Assembly (NCBI GenBank): GCA_900543755.1
Contig: UQSP01000046.1
Location: 1-15,690 of the forward strand
From: an uncultured Eubacteriales bacterium
Lineage (GTDB): Bacteria; Bacillota; Clostridia; Christensenellales; Pumilibacteraceae
Direction of reading: 5' to 3'
Length of the DNA: 15,690 bases
In this document: one piece after another, positions 1 to 7,371 of the stretch
Layout: every line of letters starts with the position of its first letter
Position numbering within the stretch: the first letter of the stretch is position 1
Notes under the pieces: generated by a model
The model's input: only the letters and a program-made list of their open reading frames with translations
What the model was told of the DNA's origin: nothing
The model's database searches: none
Translations under genes and position numbers: made by a program

Positions 1-49
1 ACGAGATCTGCGCATGTCTCGTGGGCTCGGAGATGTGTATAAGAGACAG
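1..49 (+). other. Illumina Nextera (Tn5) adapter, not genomic
   Basis: This is library adapter sequence. Positions 1-7 match the end of the P7 flow-cell oligo, 8-15 (CTGCGCAT) are the reverse complement of i7 index ATGCGCAG, 16-30 (GTCTCGTGGGCTCGG) are the Nextera read-2 tail, and 31-49 (AGATGTGTATAAGAGACAG) are the 19-bp Tn5 mosaic end. The first genomic base is 50. The inverse copy at the other end (15643-15690) shows that the whole contig is bounded by untrimmed adapter. Annotations should not extend into it. Confidence 0.98.
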
Positions 50-656
50 TATTTCCGTTGACTCCCGTTTATCCGAAGATTATGACTGCGCGATCAAAGC
101 CGTCAGGAACGAATTGGTAAAATTCCCCAGGTGTGAAATCTACGTTGTGGACGCAGGAACTTTTTCTGTAGGCATGCATCCGCTGATAGAGCGCGCGAAA
201 TACTTGAAAAGCAACGGCTTTACCGCTGCTGAAGCTTTTTTGGAGCTTAACAAGACTGCAAAAAACGTTTGCACATATTTTGCTACGGAAGATTTGAGTT
301 ATTTGAAGCGGCTGGGAAAAATCAACGTCAATGCCGACCGCGGAAAAATACTGAACCTGCAGTATATTCTGAAACTCAACACTCGCGGCAAATTTCTTAT
401 AACGGGAAAAACGCGCGGAAATCTTTCGACTGCCGAGAGACTTGCGGTTTTGACGGAAAAATCGGGCGCGGACAAAATATATCTTTCTACCGCGGGCAAC
501 TTTAATCAGCTTATTTCATTCAGAAAAAAAGCCGAATCGCGCATAGCGGGACTTTTATCCGAAACCGACAGAATGGGTTTGTTTACATTGTCGATGTTGG
601 GAAGCCGAGCCTATGCGGTGGCATATTTGACTGAAAACGCGTCTGTAACACAATGA
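50..656 (+). CDS. DegV family protein, 5'-truncated (C-terminal ~200 residues)
   Basis: This is the C-terminal two thirds of a DegV-family protein. These are two-domain proteins of about 280-290 residues that bind fatty acids; some act with fatty acid kinase FakA in phospholipid synthesis (family knowledge). Visible family signatures include a YVVDAGTFSVG stretch, matching the usual VIDS..S.G segment, a YFATEDLSYLKRLGKIN segment, matching the usual YFVVDDLEYLKKGGRI, and then an ILKLNTRGKFLITGKTRG segment, matching the usual IKPIL..G.I....K.RG. About 80-85 N-terminal residues are missing because the contig begins inside the gene. The frame stays open upstream only through adapter, which adds a false start peptide MGSEMCIRDS from a GTG at 21; that start must be ignored. 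The gene ends with TGA at 654-656. It is the only plus-strand gene and converges on mnmA. The exact ligand and any fakA partner cannot be judged from this fragment. Confidence 0.9.
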
Positions 657-962
657 CGATTTACTATTATCGACATTCCTTTTGCGTCGGGTAAAATACA
701 TCTTTAACCGACAAAGAACTCTTTAGCGTAAAATCTTATGCTCCTATATGCCTATAATATAATGACTATTTGTATGCGTTAATTGTCCTTTAGGCTTTCT
801 GTTTTAATCAGCGTGTAATAATTGTCCTCGGGAATTTTCCGCTATTATATTTACCTTGAAATAAAATCATCAATAAAAAAAGCCGTCCTGCGAAAACCCG
901 AACTTTGCGTCGTTTCAGTGAAGACGGTTTTATTTTTTCTATTCTAAATCAAATGCGGCGGA
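657..962. other. Convergent intergenic region with hairpins, no gene seen
   Basis: This 306-base AT-rich gap separates two converging genes. It holds a 10-bp imperfect hairpin just after the DegV gene (686-695 with 703-712, one mismatch, 7-base loop) that has no T-tract on either side, and the bidirectional terminator at 872-939. Two overlapping TATAAT words on the plus strand (753-763) have no usable -35 and would only transcribe antisense to mnmA. I see no credible small gene. Confidence 0.6.
872..939. terminator. Bidirectional intrinsic terminator between degV-like gene and mnmA
   Basis: An A-run followed by GCCGTC (882-887) pairs with GACGGT (923-928, one G-U), extended by A/T pairing to the T-run ending near 939. 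The interior adds CTG/CAG (888-890 with 916-918) and AAAC/GTTT (894-897 with 912-915). On the minus strand the hairpin is followed by seven T's, suiting the end of the tsaD-mnmA unit; on the plus strand it is followed by TTTTATTTTTT, suiting the degV gene. The stem is interrupted, so strength is uncertain, but its place between convergent genes fits. Confidence 0.7.
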
Positions 963-2039
963 TTATTTTATAACCTCGTCGATAACCGCGCCGCCCAGAC
1001 ATCTTTCGCCACAGTACAGCACGGCATACTGACCGGGAGTTACCGCGCGCTGCGGCGTCTTGAATTCGATTCTTACGCGGTCGTTGTCGGTAATTTCCGC
1101 AAAAACGGGCTGCTCGCTTTGACGGTAACGGAATTTTGCCGTACATTCGAACTTTTTTTTGTCCCAAGGCCCTATGACGTTGAGACCGCTTGCATTAAGC
1201 GCGCGTGAAAAAAGCTCCTCTCCCTCGCCGCAGGAAACGACAAGAGTATTGTCCGAAAGCCGCTTTTCCACGACGTACCACCTTGACTGCTCCTCGCCCG
1301 CGACGCCGCCGATACCCAGCCCCTTGCGCTGACCGAGAGTATAATACATAAGACCGAAATGCTCGCCTACCGTTTTGCCGTTGACGTCAACTATTCTGCC
1401 TTTTTGCCCGGGCAGGTATTCGGACAAAAACGCGCGGAATTTGCGCTCTCCTATAAAGCAGATACCCGTGGAATCCTTCTTTTTTGCCGTGACAAGTCCG
1501 TTTTGCTCGGCAATTCGTCTGACCTCTGGCTTAAGCATACGCCCCAAAGGAAACATGACGCGTCTTAGCTGATCGGTACTTACCTGGTTGAGAAAATACG
1601 TCTGGTCCTTGTTTTCGTCCGCCGCTTTAAGTAAGACGGGAAATCCGTCTTCTTCTCCCGCGTCGCAGTAGTGACCCGTTGCGATATAGTCCGCACCCAA
1701 AGACAGCGCGTACTCCTTGAAAGGAGCAAACTTTATTTCGCGGTTGCACAATACGTCGGGATTGGGCGTGCGTCCTTTTTTGTATTCTTCCAAAAAATAC
1801 GAAAAAACCCTTTTCATGTATTCCTCGGAAAAATTGACCGAGTAGCAAGGTATTCCCAGCTTTCCGCAAACGCCCACCACGTCCGCCCAGTCCTCGGCAG
1901 ACGTACACGCGCCGTCCTCTTGCTCCTCCCAGTTGTGCATAAACAAGCCTACGACGTCGTAACCCTGTTCTTTCAGAAGCAATGCGGCGACGGAAGAATC
2001 CACTCCGCCGCTCATGCCCACCACGACGCGGCCTAACAT
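963..2039 (-). CDS. mnmA: tRNA-specific 2-thiouridylase MnmA
   Basis: MnmA thiolates U34 of tRNA Lys, Glu and Gln at the wobble position, using ATP and sulfur relayed from a cysteine desulfurase. The protein is 358 residues, the normal length. It shows the PP-loop GMSGGVDSS (residues 8-16), the first catalytic cysteine in NPDVLCNR (C98) and the second in STGICFIGER (C194), then the YYTLGQRKGLGIGG segment leading to the C-terminal beta-barrel. I chose the ATG at 2037-2039 because it gives the family N-terminus (MLGRVVVGMSGG) and has GGGGAGG five bases upstream. The open frame continues upstream to 2156 inside tsaD, but that extension is not MnmA-like. The start overlaps the tsaD stop by 7 bases (ATGTTAG), so translation is probably coupled. 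The gene ends with TAA, followed by the bidirectional terminator. Confidence 0.96.
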   Translation of the reverse strand: MLGRVVVGMSGGVDSSVAALLLKEQGYDVVGLFMHNWEEQEDGACTSAEDWADVVGVCGKLGIPCYSVNFSEEYMKRVFSYFLEEYKKGRTPNPDVLCNREIKFAPFKEYALSLGADYIATGHYCDAGEEDGFPVLLKAADENKDQTYFLNQVSTDQLRRVMFPLGRMLKPEVRRIAEQNGLVTAKKKDSTGICFIGERKFRAFLSEYLPGQKGRIVDVNGKTVGEHFGLMYYTLGQRKGLGIGGVAGEEQSRWYVVEKRLSDNTLVVSCGEGEELFSRALNASGLNVIGPWDKKKFECTAKFRYRQSEQPVFAEITDNDRVRIEFKTPQRAVTPGQYAVLYCGERCLGGAVIDEVIK

Positions 2040-3100
2040 AGGGGCCTCCCCGTTTTCAGCCCGGGACAAGCGTTGAGAGTCAGGTCCGCAAGGTCTTTGC
2101 CTGCGCGGACCGAATAATATGCGCGGGCGGCGACCATGGCGGCGTTGTCGGTGCAAAGCACGGGGGGCGGAAACAAAACTTTTATGCCTTTTTCGCTTCC
2201 TCGCGCCGCAAGAGTTTCGCGGAGATACGAATTACTTGCCACTCCTCCCGCCAGCACGATAACGTCGCGCCGCGCGTATTCCGCCGCCTGCATAACGGTA
2301 TCCGCCAGCAAGTCCACCGCCGTATGTGTAAGGGAACAGCATACGTCTTCCACGACAATCTGTTCGCCGCGCTGACGGGCGTTGTGGACGTAATTCACGA
2401 CGGCTGTTTTAAGTCCCGAATAGCTTAAAGAAAAATCCTTGTTCACGGGCTTTTTGCCGTGGAAAAAGTTGATGTTGTTTTTTCCTGTTTTACTCAGTCT
2501 GTCCACTTCGGGCCCGCCGGGATAAGGAAGCCCCAGAAGCCTTGCAGTCTTGTCGAAAGCCTCGCCGATGGCGTCGTCTTTGGTCGAACCCATAAGCACG
2601 AAATCATTGTAATCCGTCACGTCTATTATCGAAGTGTGTCCGCCGCTTGCCACAAGCGCGAGAAAGGGAGGCTGAAGCGAAGAAAAAGCCGTGTAATTCG
2701 CGGCGATATGCGCCTCGATATGATTTACTTTTATGAGAGGCAGCCCTGCCGAATAAGCCAGCGCTTTTGCCGCCGTCACCCCTACAAGCAGCGCGCCCGC
2801 AAGCCCCGCGCCGTAAGTCACGCCCACGGCGTCGATATCCGAAAGAGAAACACCCGCTTTCATAAGCGCCTCGTTTACGACGTTGTTTACCGCCATCGTA
2901 TGATTGCGGGAGGCTATTTCGGGCACCACTCCGCCGTATCTCCTGTGAACGGGAATCTGGGAAGCGATGACGTTGGAAAGAATCTCCCGTCCGTCGCGCA
3001 CCACCGCCGCGGCGGTTTCGTCGCAGGAGCTTTCTATCCCCAGCACGGTAAGCGACGGTTTTTGTCTTAGCATATTGAATTTTTCGGTCGTATCGTACAT
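2033..3100 (-). CDS. tsaD: tRNA N6-threonylcarbamoyladenosine transferase TsaD
   Basis: TsaD (also called Gcp/YgjD) is the catalytic subunit that moves the threonylcarbamoyl group from TC-AMP to A37 of ANN-reading tRNAs, acting with TsaB and TsaE. The 355-residue protein has the ASKHA fold signatures GIESSCDET (residues 21-29), the metal-binding HIEAH (H127, H131), VASGGHTS (150-157), the GEAFDKTARLLGLPYPGGPEVD region (179-200), and late LAGGVASN and TDNAAM motifs. I chose the ATG at 3098-3100, which has AGGA about nine bases upstream. An ATG nine codons downstream (3071-3073) lacks a ribosome binding site, and an upstream TTG start at 3154 is unsupported. The usual GPGL turn near residue 97 reads YGAGL here, a mild oddity. 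It is the first gene of a tsaD-mnmA pair and overlaps mnmA by 7 bases. Partners tsaB and tsaE are not in the window. Confidence 0.96.
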   Translation of the reverse strand: MYDTTEKFNMLRQKPSLTVLGIESSCDETAAAVVRDGREILSNVIASQIPVHRRYGGVVPEIASRNHTMAVNNVVNEALMKAGVSLSDIDAVGVTYGAGLAGALLVGVTAAKALAYSAGLPLIKVNHIEAHIAANYTAFSSLQPPFLALVASGGHTSIIDVTDYNDFVLMGSTKDDAIGEAFDKTARLLGLPYPGGPEVDRLSKTGKNNINFFHGKKPVNKDFSLSYSGLKTAVVNYVHNARQRGEQIVVEDVCCSLTHTAVDLLADTVMQAAEYARRDVIVLAGGVASNSYLRETLAARGSEKGIKVLFPPPVLCTDNAAMVAARAYYSVRAGKDLADLTLNACPGLKTGRPLC

Positions 3101-3142
3101 TTTATTATTTCCTGTATGCGTTCCCCGCCGCGCCGACAAGCG

Positions 3143-3163
3143 CAAAAAGGTCAAGAACGCATT
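3143..3163. repeat. Short intergenic repeat, copy 1 (upstream of tsaD)
   Basis: The 21 bases CAAAAAGGTCAAGAACGCATT nearly repeat the 20 bases at 15614-15633 upstream of gyrB, with one mismatch and one single-base gap. Both copies lie in gene-free DNA upstream of a minus-strand gene and both are followed on the minus strand by a GC-rich stretch. Two copies are too few to define an element, and chance similarity in AT-rich DNA is possible. Confidence 0.35.
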
Positions 3164-3170
3164 AATTCCG

Positions 3171-3176
3171 TTTATA
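3171..3176 (-). promoter_or_regulatory. Candidate -10 box for tsaD-mnmA
   Basis: The minus strand reads TATAAA here, about 70 bases upstream of the tsaD start and downstream of the prfB terminator, where a new promoter is expected. I find no convincing -35 at 16-18 bases, so this is only a placeholder for the promoter that must lie between 3101 and about 3300. Confidence 0.25.
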
Positions 3177-3316
3177 GTAATTTACCTTAATTTATCGGCT
3201 GAATTTATGTATCGTATTATTATCGGCAAGCGGCATGAAATCAGGTAAATTTTTTTAAAGCCTTTTCCACCTGACAGCAAATTAAATTGCTTATCTTGTA
3301 CCGCGGCAAACCGCTT

Positions 3317-3351
3317 AAAGAAAAACGCGCCGAAACGAATAAATCGGCGCG
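3317..3351 (-). terminator. Intrinsic terminator after prfB
   Basis: On the minus strand an 8-bp perfect stem, CGCGCCGA paired with TCGGCGCG (3344-3351 with 3326-3333), closes a 10-base loop and is followed by the T-rich run TTTTTCTTT (3325-3317). It starts about nine bases after the prfB stop codon, so it ends the secA-prfB transcript. It is the cleanest intrinsic terminator in the window. Confidence 0.9.
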
Positions 3352-3359
3352 GCGCGGTA

Positions 3360-4457
3360 TCAGGATTTTCTTAAGTAATCGTAAATAAATTCCGATATAT
3401 CGCCGTCCATAACGGCGTAAACGTCGCCCGTTTCATATCCCGTCCTATGGTCCTTGACCATGGTATAGGGCTGAAAAACATAGGAACGTATCTGACTGCC
3501 CCACTCTATTTTTTTAATTTCGCCTTTTATGGAGTTGGCCTTTTCCAGATTTTCGCGCTCTCTCAGTTCCACAAGTTTACTTGTCAGCATTTTCATGGCG
3601 GTTTCACGGTTCTGAATCTGAGAACGCTCGTTCTGACACTGCACGACTATTCCCGTGGGAATGTGAGTAATGCGCACGGCGCTGTCCGTCTTGTTGACGT
3701 GCTGACCGCCCGCCCCGCCCGAACGATAGGTATCGATTTTAAGGTCTTCGGGACGGATTTCCACGGAGTTGTCGTTTTCTATTTCGGGCATGACTTCAAG
3801 GCTGGCAAAGGACGTATGCCTTCTGGAGTTTGCGTCGAAAGGAGAAATGCGCACCAGTCTGTGTACGCCTTTTTCCGCCTTGAGATATCCGTATGCGTTT
3901 ACGCCCTTAATCATAAACGAAACGCTTTTGACGCCCGCAACGTCCCCGGGAAGAAGGTCAAGTTCCTCCACCGTAAACCCGTTTTTTTCGGCATACATGC
4001 GGTACATACGGTAAAGCATGCTTACCCAGTCCTGCGCTTCGGTACCGCCCGCACCCGCCTGAAGCATGAGTATCGCGTTGTGCTTGTCGTATTCGCCTTT
4101 AAGCAGCGTTTCCAGATGAAGCTGTTCGATTTTACCCGAAAGCGAATCAAGCGTTTCCTCGATTTCGCCGAAGTAAGAGTCGTCGTTTTCGCTTTCCACA
4201 AGCTCGATAAGCGTATTAAGGTCGTCAAGAGAACGGCGGTAAAAAGAAAGCTCCTCAAGTTTGTCGGAAATGTATTTGGCCTCGCTGTTTATTTCCGCGG
4301 CGCGTTTAGGGTCCGAGTAAAAGTCGGGCGCCTGCCTGATTTCGTCAAGCTCCGCGCTTCTTTTGTTCATTTTTTCCGTATCGAAAGCCAGGCAACAGTC
4401 GTCGAACTTTGCCGTAATGTTTTTAAGTCTGAATTTGTAGTCGTCGGTAGTCAGCAT
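3360..4457 (-). CDS. prfB: Peptide chain release factor 2 (RF2)
   Basis: RF2 recognises UGA and UAA stop codons in the ribosomal A site and triggers release of the finished protein. The 365-residue product matches full-length RF2. It has the tripeptide anticodon SPF (residues 205-207), which reads UGA/UAA, and the GGQ catalytic motif (250-252) in a SGGAGGQHVNKT context. Residue 246 is Ser rather than the Thr found in E. coli K-12. Unlike most prfB genes it is one open frame: codons 23-26 read CTG GCT TTC GAT, so the internal UGA and the upstream Shine-Dalgarno-like stimulator of the programmed +1 frameshift are absent. The ATG at 4455-4457 lies 15 bases after the secA stop, with a weak GGAAA ribosome binding site in the gap. 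The secA-prfB order is classical for Bacillota. The gene ends with TGA, the codon that RF2 itself reads. Confidence 0.98.
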   Translation of the reverse strand: MLTTDDYKFRLKNITAKFDDCCLAFDTEKMNKRSAELDEIRQAPDFYSDPKRAAEINSEAKYISDKLEELSFYRRSLDDLNTLIELVESENDDSYFGEIEETLDSLSGKIEQLHLETLLKGEYDKHNAILMLQAGAGGTEAQDWVSMLYRMYRMYAEKNGFTVEELDLLPGDVAGVKSVSFMIKGVNAYGYLKAEKGVHRLVRISPFDANSRRHTSFASLEVMPEIENDNSVEIRPEDLKIDTYRSGGAGGQHVNKTDSAVRITHIPTGIVVQCQNERSQIQNRETAMKMLTSKLVELRERENLEKANSIKGEIKKIEWGSQIRSYVFQPYTMVKDHRTGYETGDVYAVMDGDISEFIYDYLRKS

Positions 4458-4472
4458 AAATTATTTCCGTAA

Positions 4473-7205
4473 TCAACGTTTTTCCGCAAGGTCTTTGCCC
4501 AAGCAGCAGTTTTTGTATTTTTTGCCGCTTCCGCAAGGACAAAGCTCGTTTCTGCCCACCGTGCGCGTGGAATTGACAACGGGAGAATTTACCACTCTCG
4601 AATTTCCGCCGCGGTTTTCGACGAACTCTATCTTCTGCGCCTCGCGTTTGGGCGGAGCCTGAATGTTGACGTGGACAAGCAAAGCCACGGTCTCTTCCTG
4701 CATTTTGGCGGTCATTTCCTCGAACATCTCGAAGCCCGCTTTCTTATATGCGATGACGGGGTCCTGATTGCCGTACGCCTTAAGCACTATGCCTTTTTTA
4801 AGCTGGTCCATGGAGTCGATATGGTCCATCCACTTCGCGTCGATTACGCGCAGCATGATTACGCGCTCTATCTCGGCAAAATCAATGGGCGCGCCCGTTT
4901 CTTCGCTAAGCTTTTTGGCGTCCTCGATTTTGGCGTCGTAATAAGCCTTGACCGCCTCGTAAAGCTGGTCCTTGATTTCCTCAAGCGCCCATTTCTCCAT
5001 GCGCTCCTGAGTGAGAAAATCGGGGTCGTCGGGCAAAAGCTTACGCTCGATTTCCTTATTGAGGTTTTTATAATCCCACTCGTCCCAGTCGACGTGGGGG
5101 TCGGTAAAGTCATCGACAATGATGTCCACCTGGTCGCGCATCATCTTGAGAATCTGGTCGTGCGCGTCGATGCCGTCAAGCACCTTGTTGCGCTCGCCGT
5201 AGATAATGGTACGCTGAGCGTTCATTACGTTGTCGTATTCCAGCACCTGGCGGCGCATCGTGTAGTTTCTGCCCTCGATGTTGCGCTGGGCGTTTTCAAT
5301 CTGACGGGTCAGCATGCCCATGGCAAAAGGAGTGTCCTCGTCTATCCTGAACATTTCGGCAATGCGTTTCATTCTGTCGCCGCCGAAAAGACGCACAAGG
5401 TCGTCCTCCATGGACAGATAGAAGACAGAAGAACCGATATCGCCCTGACGGCCCGCTCTTCCTCGCAGCTGATTGTCGATACGGCGGGACTCGTGACGCT
5501 CGGTGCCGATGATGCGCAATCCGCCCACGGCAATGACTTCTTCTTTTTCTTTATTGACTTCTGCTTTATATTCGTCGTAGAATTTCCTGAACTGCTCGCG
5601 CGCTTTCAGAATTTCGGGGTCGTCGGTATTGTAGTAAGAGGTAGCCGCGGAAACGGACTCCTCGCTCATGCCGATGTCGCGCATACGTTTTACCGCCATG
5701 TATTCGGCATTGCCGCCCAGCATGATGTCGGTACCGCGGCCGGCCATGTTGGTAGCGATGGTAACGGTGCGGAATTTACCCGCCTGAGCGACTATTTCCG
5801 CTTCCTTTTCATGGTTTTTGGCGTTCAGCACGTTGTGCGGAATCTTGGCCTTGTGCAGCATACGCGAAAGCTCTTCGCTCTTTTCGACGGTGGTGGTGCC
5901 CACAAGCACGGGCTGTCCGCGCTGATAGCATTCGGTAATGTCCGCGACTACCGCGCGCAGTTTTCCCGCGACGGTGGAATAAACCTGGTCGTTTTCGTCC
6001 ACGCGCTTTGACGGAAGGTTGGTGGGTATCGTGACGACGTCCAGATTGTAAATACCGCGGAACTCCGATTCCTCCGTTTTGGCGGTACCCGTCATGCCGC
6101 TGAGCTTTTTGTAAAGACGGAAATAATTCTGGAACGTGATGGTGGCAAGAGTCTTGTTTTCGCTTTGAATACGAACGTTCTCCTTTGCCTCGATTGCCTG
6201 GTGCAATCCGTCGCTGTAACGGCGCCCGTCCATAAGTCTTCCGGTAAACTCGTCCACGATGACGACTTCGTTTTTGTCGTTGACTATATAGTCCTTGTCA
6301 AGTTTCATTATATAATTGGCGCGGATTGCGTTGTTTATATAATGGTTAAGCTCCATGTTTTCGACGTCGGAAAGATTGTCCACCGCAAAGAAACGTTCGG
6401 CTTTTTCCACGCCGCTTTCGGAAAGAGTAACCGCTTTCTTCTTTTCGTCGATGTCGAGGTCGTCGGGCTTAAGGCTTTTGGCAAAACGGTTGGCGGTGAC
6501 GTACATTTCGCTGCTTTTGCCGCCGCGGCCCGATATGATAAGCGGGGTACGCGCCTCGTCGATGAGAATGGAGTCCACCTCGTCGATTATACAGAAGTTG
6601 AGCGGGCGCTGGACCTTGTCCTTCTTGTAAATGACCATGTTGTCCCTGAGGTAATCGAAGCCCAGCTCGTTGTTGGTGGCGTAAGTAATATCGCAGTTAT
6701 ATGCGGCGCGCTTGGCGTTGCTGTCCATGCCCGCAATGGCGACGCCCACGGTAAGGCCCAAAAACCTGTGCACTTTCCCCATCCATTCGGCGTCACGTTT
6801 TGCAAGATAATCGTTTACGGTAACCACGTGCACGCCTTTACCGGGAAGCGCGTTGAGGTAGCTTGCAAGCGTAGCGACCAGCGTTTTGCCTTCGCCGGTG
6901 CGCATCTCAGCTATTCTGCCCTGATGAAGAGCGATACCGCCCATAAGCTGAACGTGGAAATGGCGCATACCCAGCACTCTGGAGCTTGCCTCCCTGACCG
7001 CCGCAAAAGCCTCGGGCAGAATGTCGTCAAGCGTTTCGTAGTTGTTTTGCAGTCTGTCGCGGAATTCCGCCGTCTTTGCTTTAAGCTGCTCGTCGCTTAA
7101 AGCGCGGTATTCCTCCTCGCGCTTTTCGATTTTTGCCGCAATCGCTTCAAGCTTTTTGATGTGCTTTCTGTTATCGCTGCCCGTGATGAATGAAATAAGT
7201 CCCAT
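4473..7205 (-). CDS. secA: Preprotein translocase ATPase SecA
   Basis: SecA is the ATPase motor that drives unfolded secretory proteins through the SecYEG channel at the inner face of the membrane. The 910-residue protein starts with the usual amphipathic helix and carries the Walker A MRTGEGKT (residues 101-108), the DEVD Walker B box (208-211) followed by SILIDEARTPLIISG, the preprotein cross-linking domain from about 230 to 390, and the second nucleotide domain with TNMAGRGTDIMLGG and a QLRGRAGRQGD motif VI. The extreme C-terminus keeps the zinc-binding SEC-C motif CPCGSGKKYKNCC (C889, C891, C900, C901), which binds SecB or ribosomes in other species. It is longer than Bacillus SecA (about 840). 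The ATG at 7203-7205 has a strong AAGGAG eight bases upstream (7214-7219). It is first in a secA-prfB unit; the upstream pheA may read through into it. Confidence 0.99.
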   Translation of the reverse strand: MGLISFITGSDNRKHIKKLEAIAAKIEKREEEYRALSDEQLKAKTAEFRDRLQNNYETLDDILPEAFAAVREASSRVLGMRHFHVQLMGGIALHQGRIAEMRTGEGKTLVATLASYLNALPGKGVHVVTVNDYLAKRDAEWMGKVHRFLGLTVGVAIAGMDSNAKRAAYNCDITYATNNELGFDYLRDNMVIYKKDKVQRPLNFCIIDEVDSILIDEARTPLIISGRGGKSSEMYVTANRFAKSLKPDDLDIDEKKKAVTLSESGVEKAERFFAVDNLSDVENMELNHYINNAIRANYIMKLDKDYIVNDKNEVVIVDEFTGRLMDGRRYSDGLHQAIEAKENVRIQSENKTLATITFQNYFRLYKKLSGMTGTAKTEESEFRGIYNLDVVTIPTNLPSKRVDENDQVYSTVAGKLRAVVADITECYQRGQPVLVGTTTVEKSEELSRMLHKAKIPHNVLNAKNHEKEAEIVAQAGKFRTVTIATNMAGRGTDIMLGGNAEYMAVKRMRDIGMSEESVSAATSYYNTDDPEILKAREQFRKFYDEYKAEVNKEKEEVIAVGGLRIIGTERHESRRIDNQLRGRAGRQGDIGSSVFYLSMEDDLVRLFGGDRMKRIAEMFRIDEDTPFAMGMLTRQIENAQRNIEGRNYTMRRQVLEYDNVMNAQRTIIYGERNKVLDGIDAHDQILKMMRDQVDIIVDDFTDPHVDWDEWDYKNLNKEIERKLLPDDPDFLTQERMEKWALEEIKDQLYEAVKAYYDAKIEDAKKLSEETGAPIDFAEIERVIMLRVIDAKWMDHIDSMDQLKKGIVLKAYGNQDPVIAYKKAGFEMFEEMTAKMQEETVALLVHVNIQAPPKREAQKIEFVENRGGNSRVVNSPVVNSTRTVGRNELCPCGSGKKYKNCCLGKDLAEKR

Positions 7206-7266
7206 ATATTGTACTCCTTACGGTTGAGCTTTCTGAAGAATTTAATCCTCGCAACCATACATTTTC

Positions 7267-7295
7267 ATTATATATTATAAATTTGTTTTGTTTAA
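7267..7295 (-). promoter_or_regulatory. Candidate sigma-A promoter for secA-prfB
   Basis: On the minus strand a perfect TATAAT (7267-7272) lies 17 bases after TTAAAC (7290-7295), a poor -35. Transcription would begin near 7260, giving an untranslated leader of about 55 bases before the AAGGAG ribosome binding site. The surrounding AT-rich block of the pheA-secA gap (7206-7371) supports a promoter. I see no convincing terminator for pheA in the same gap. Confidence 0.5.
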
Positions 7296-7371
7296 CCGAT
7301 ATGACGTTTATGTGAAATTATTGTCATTTTAAGGCTTTTTGAAACGCATTTAAGATTAATCGCGCCCTCGC

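Noticed and set aside
753..763. Two overlapping TATAAT words on the plus strand after the DegV gene
   Set aside because: No -35 at a suitable distance and no downstream plus-strand gene; transcription would run antisense to mnmA through the terminator.
2040..2156. Upstream extension of mnmA by 39 codons
   Set aside because: The extension is inside tsaD, is Arg-rich and unlike MnmA, whereas the ATG at 2039 has a strong ribosome binding site and the conserved N-terminus.
3447..4472. A 341-codon plus-strand frame opposite prfB, and similar long plus-strand frames opposite secA (4671-6011, 6165-7100)
   Set aside because: All are wholly antisense to well-supported genes and have low-complexity His/Phe/Val-rich translations without family features.
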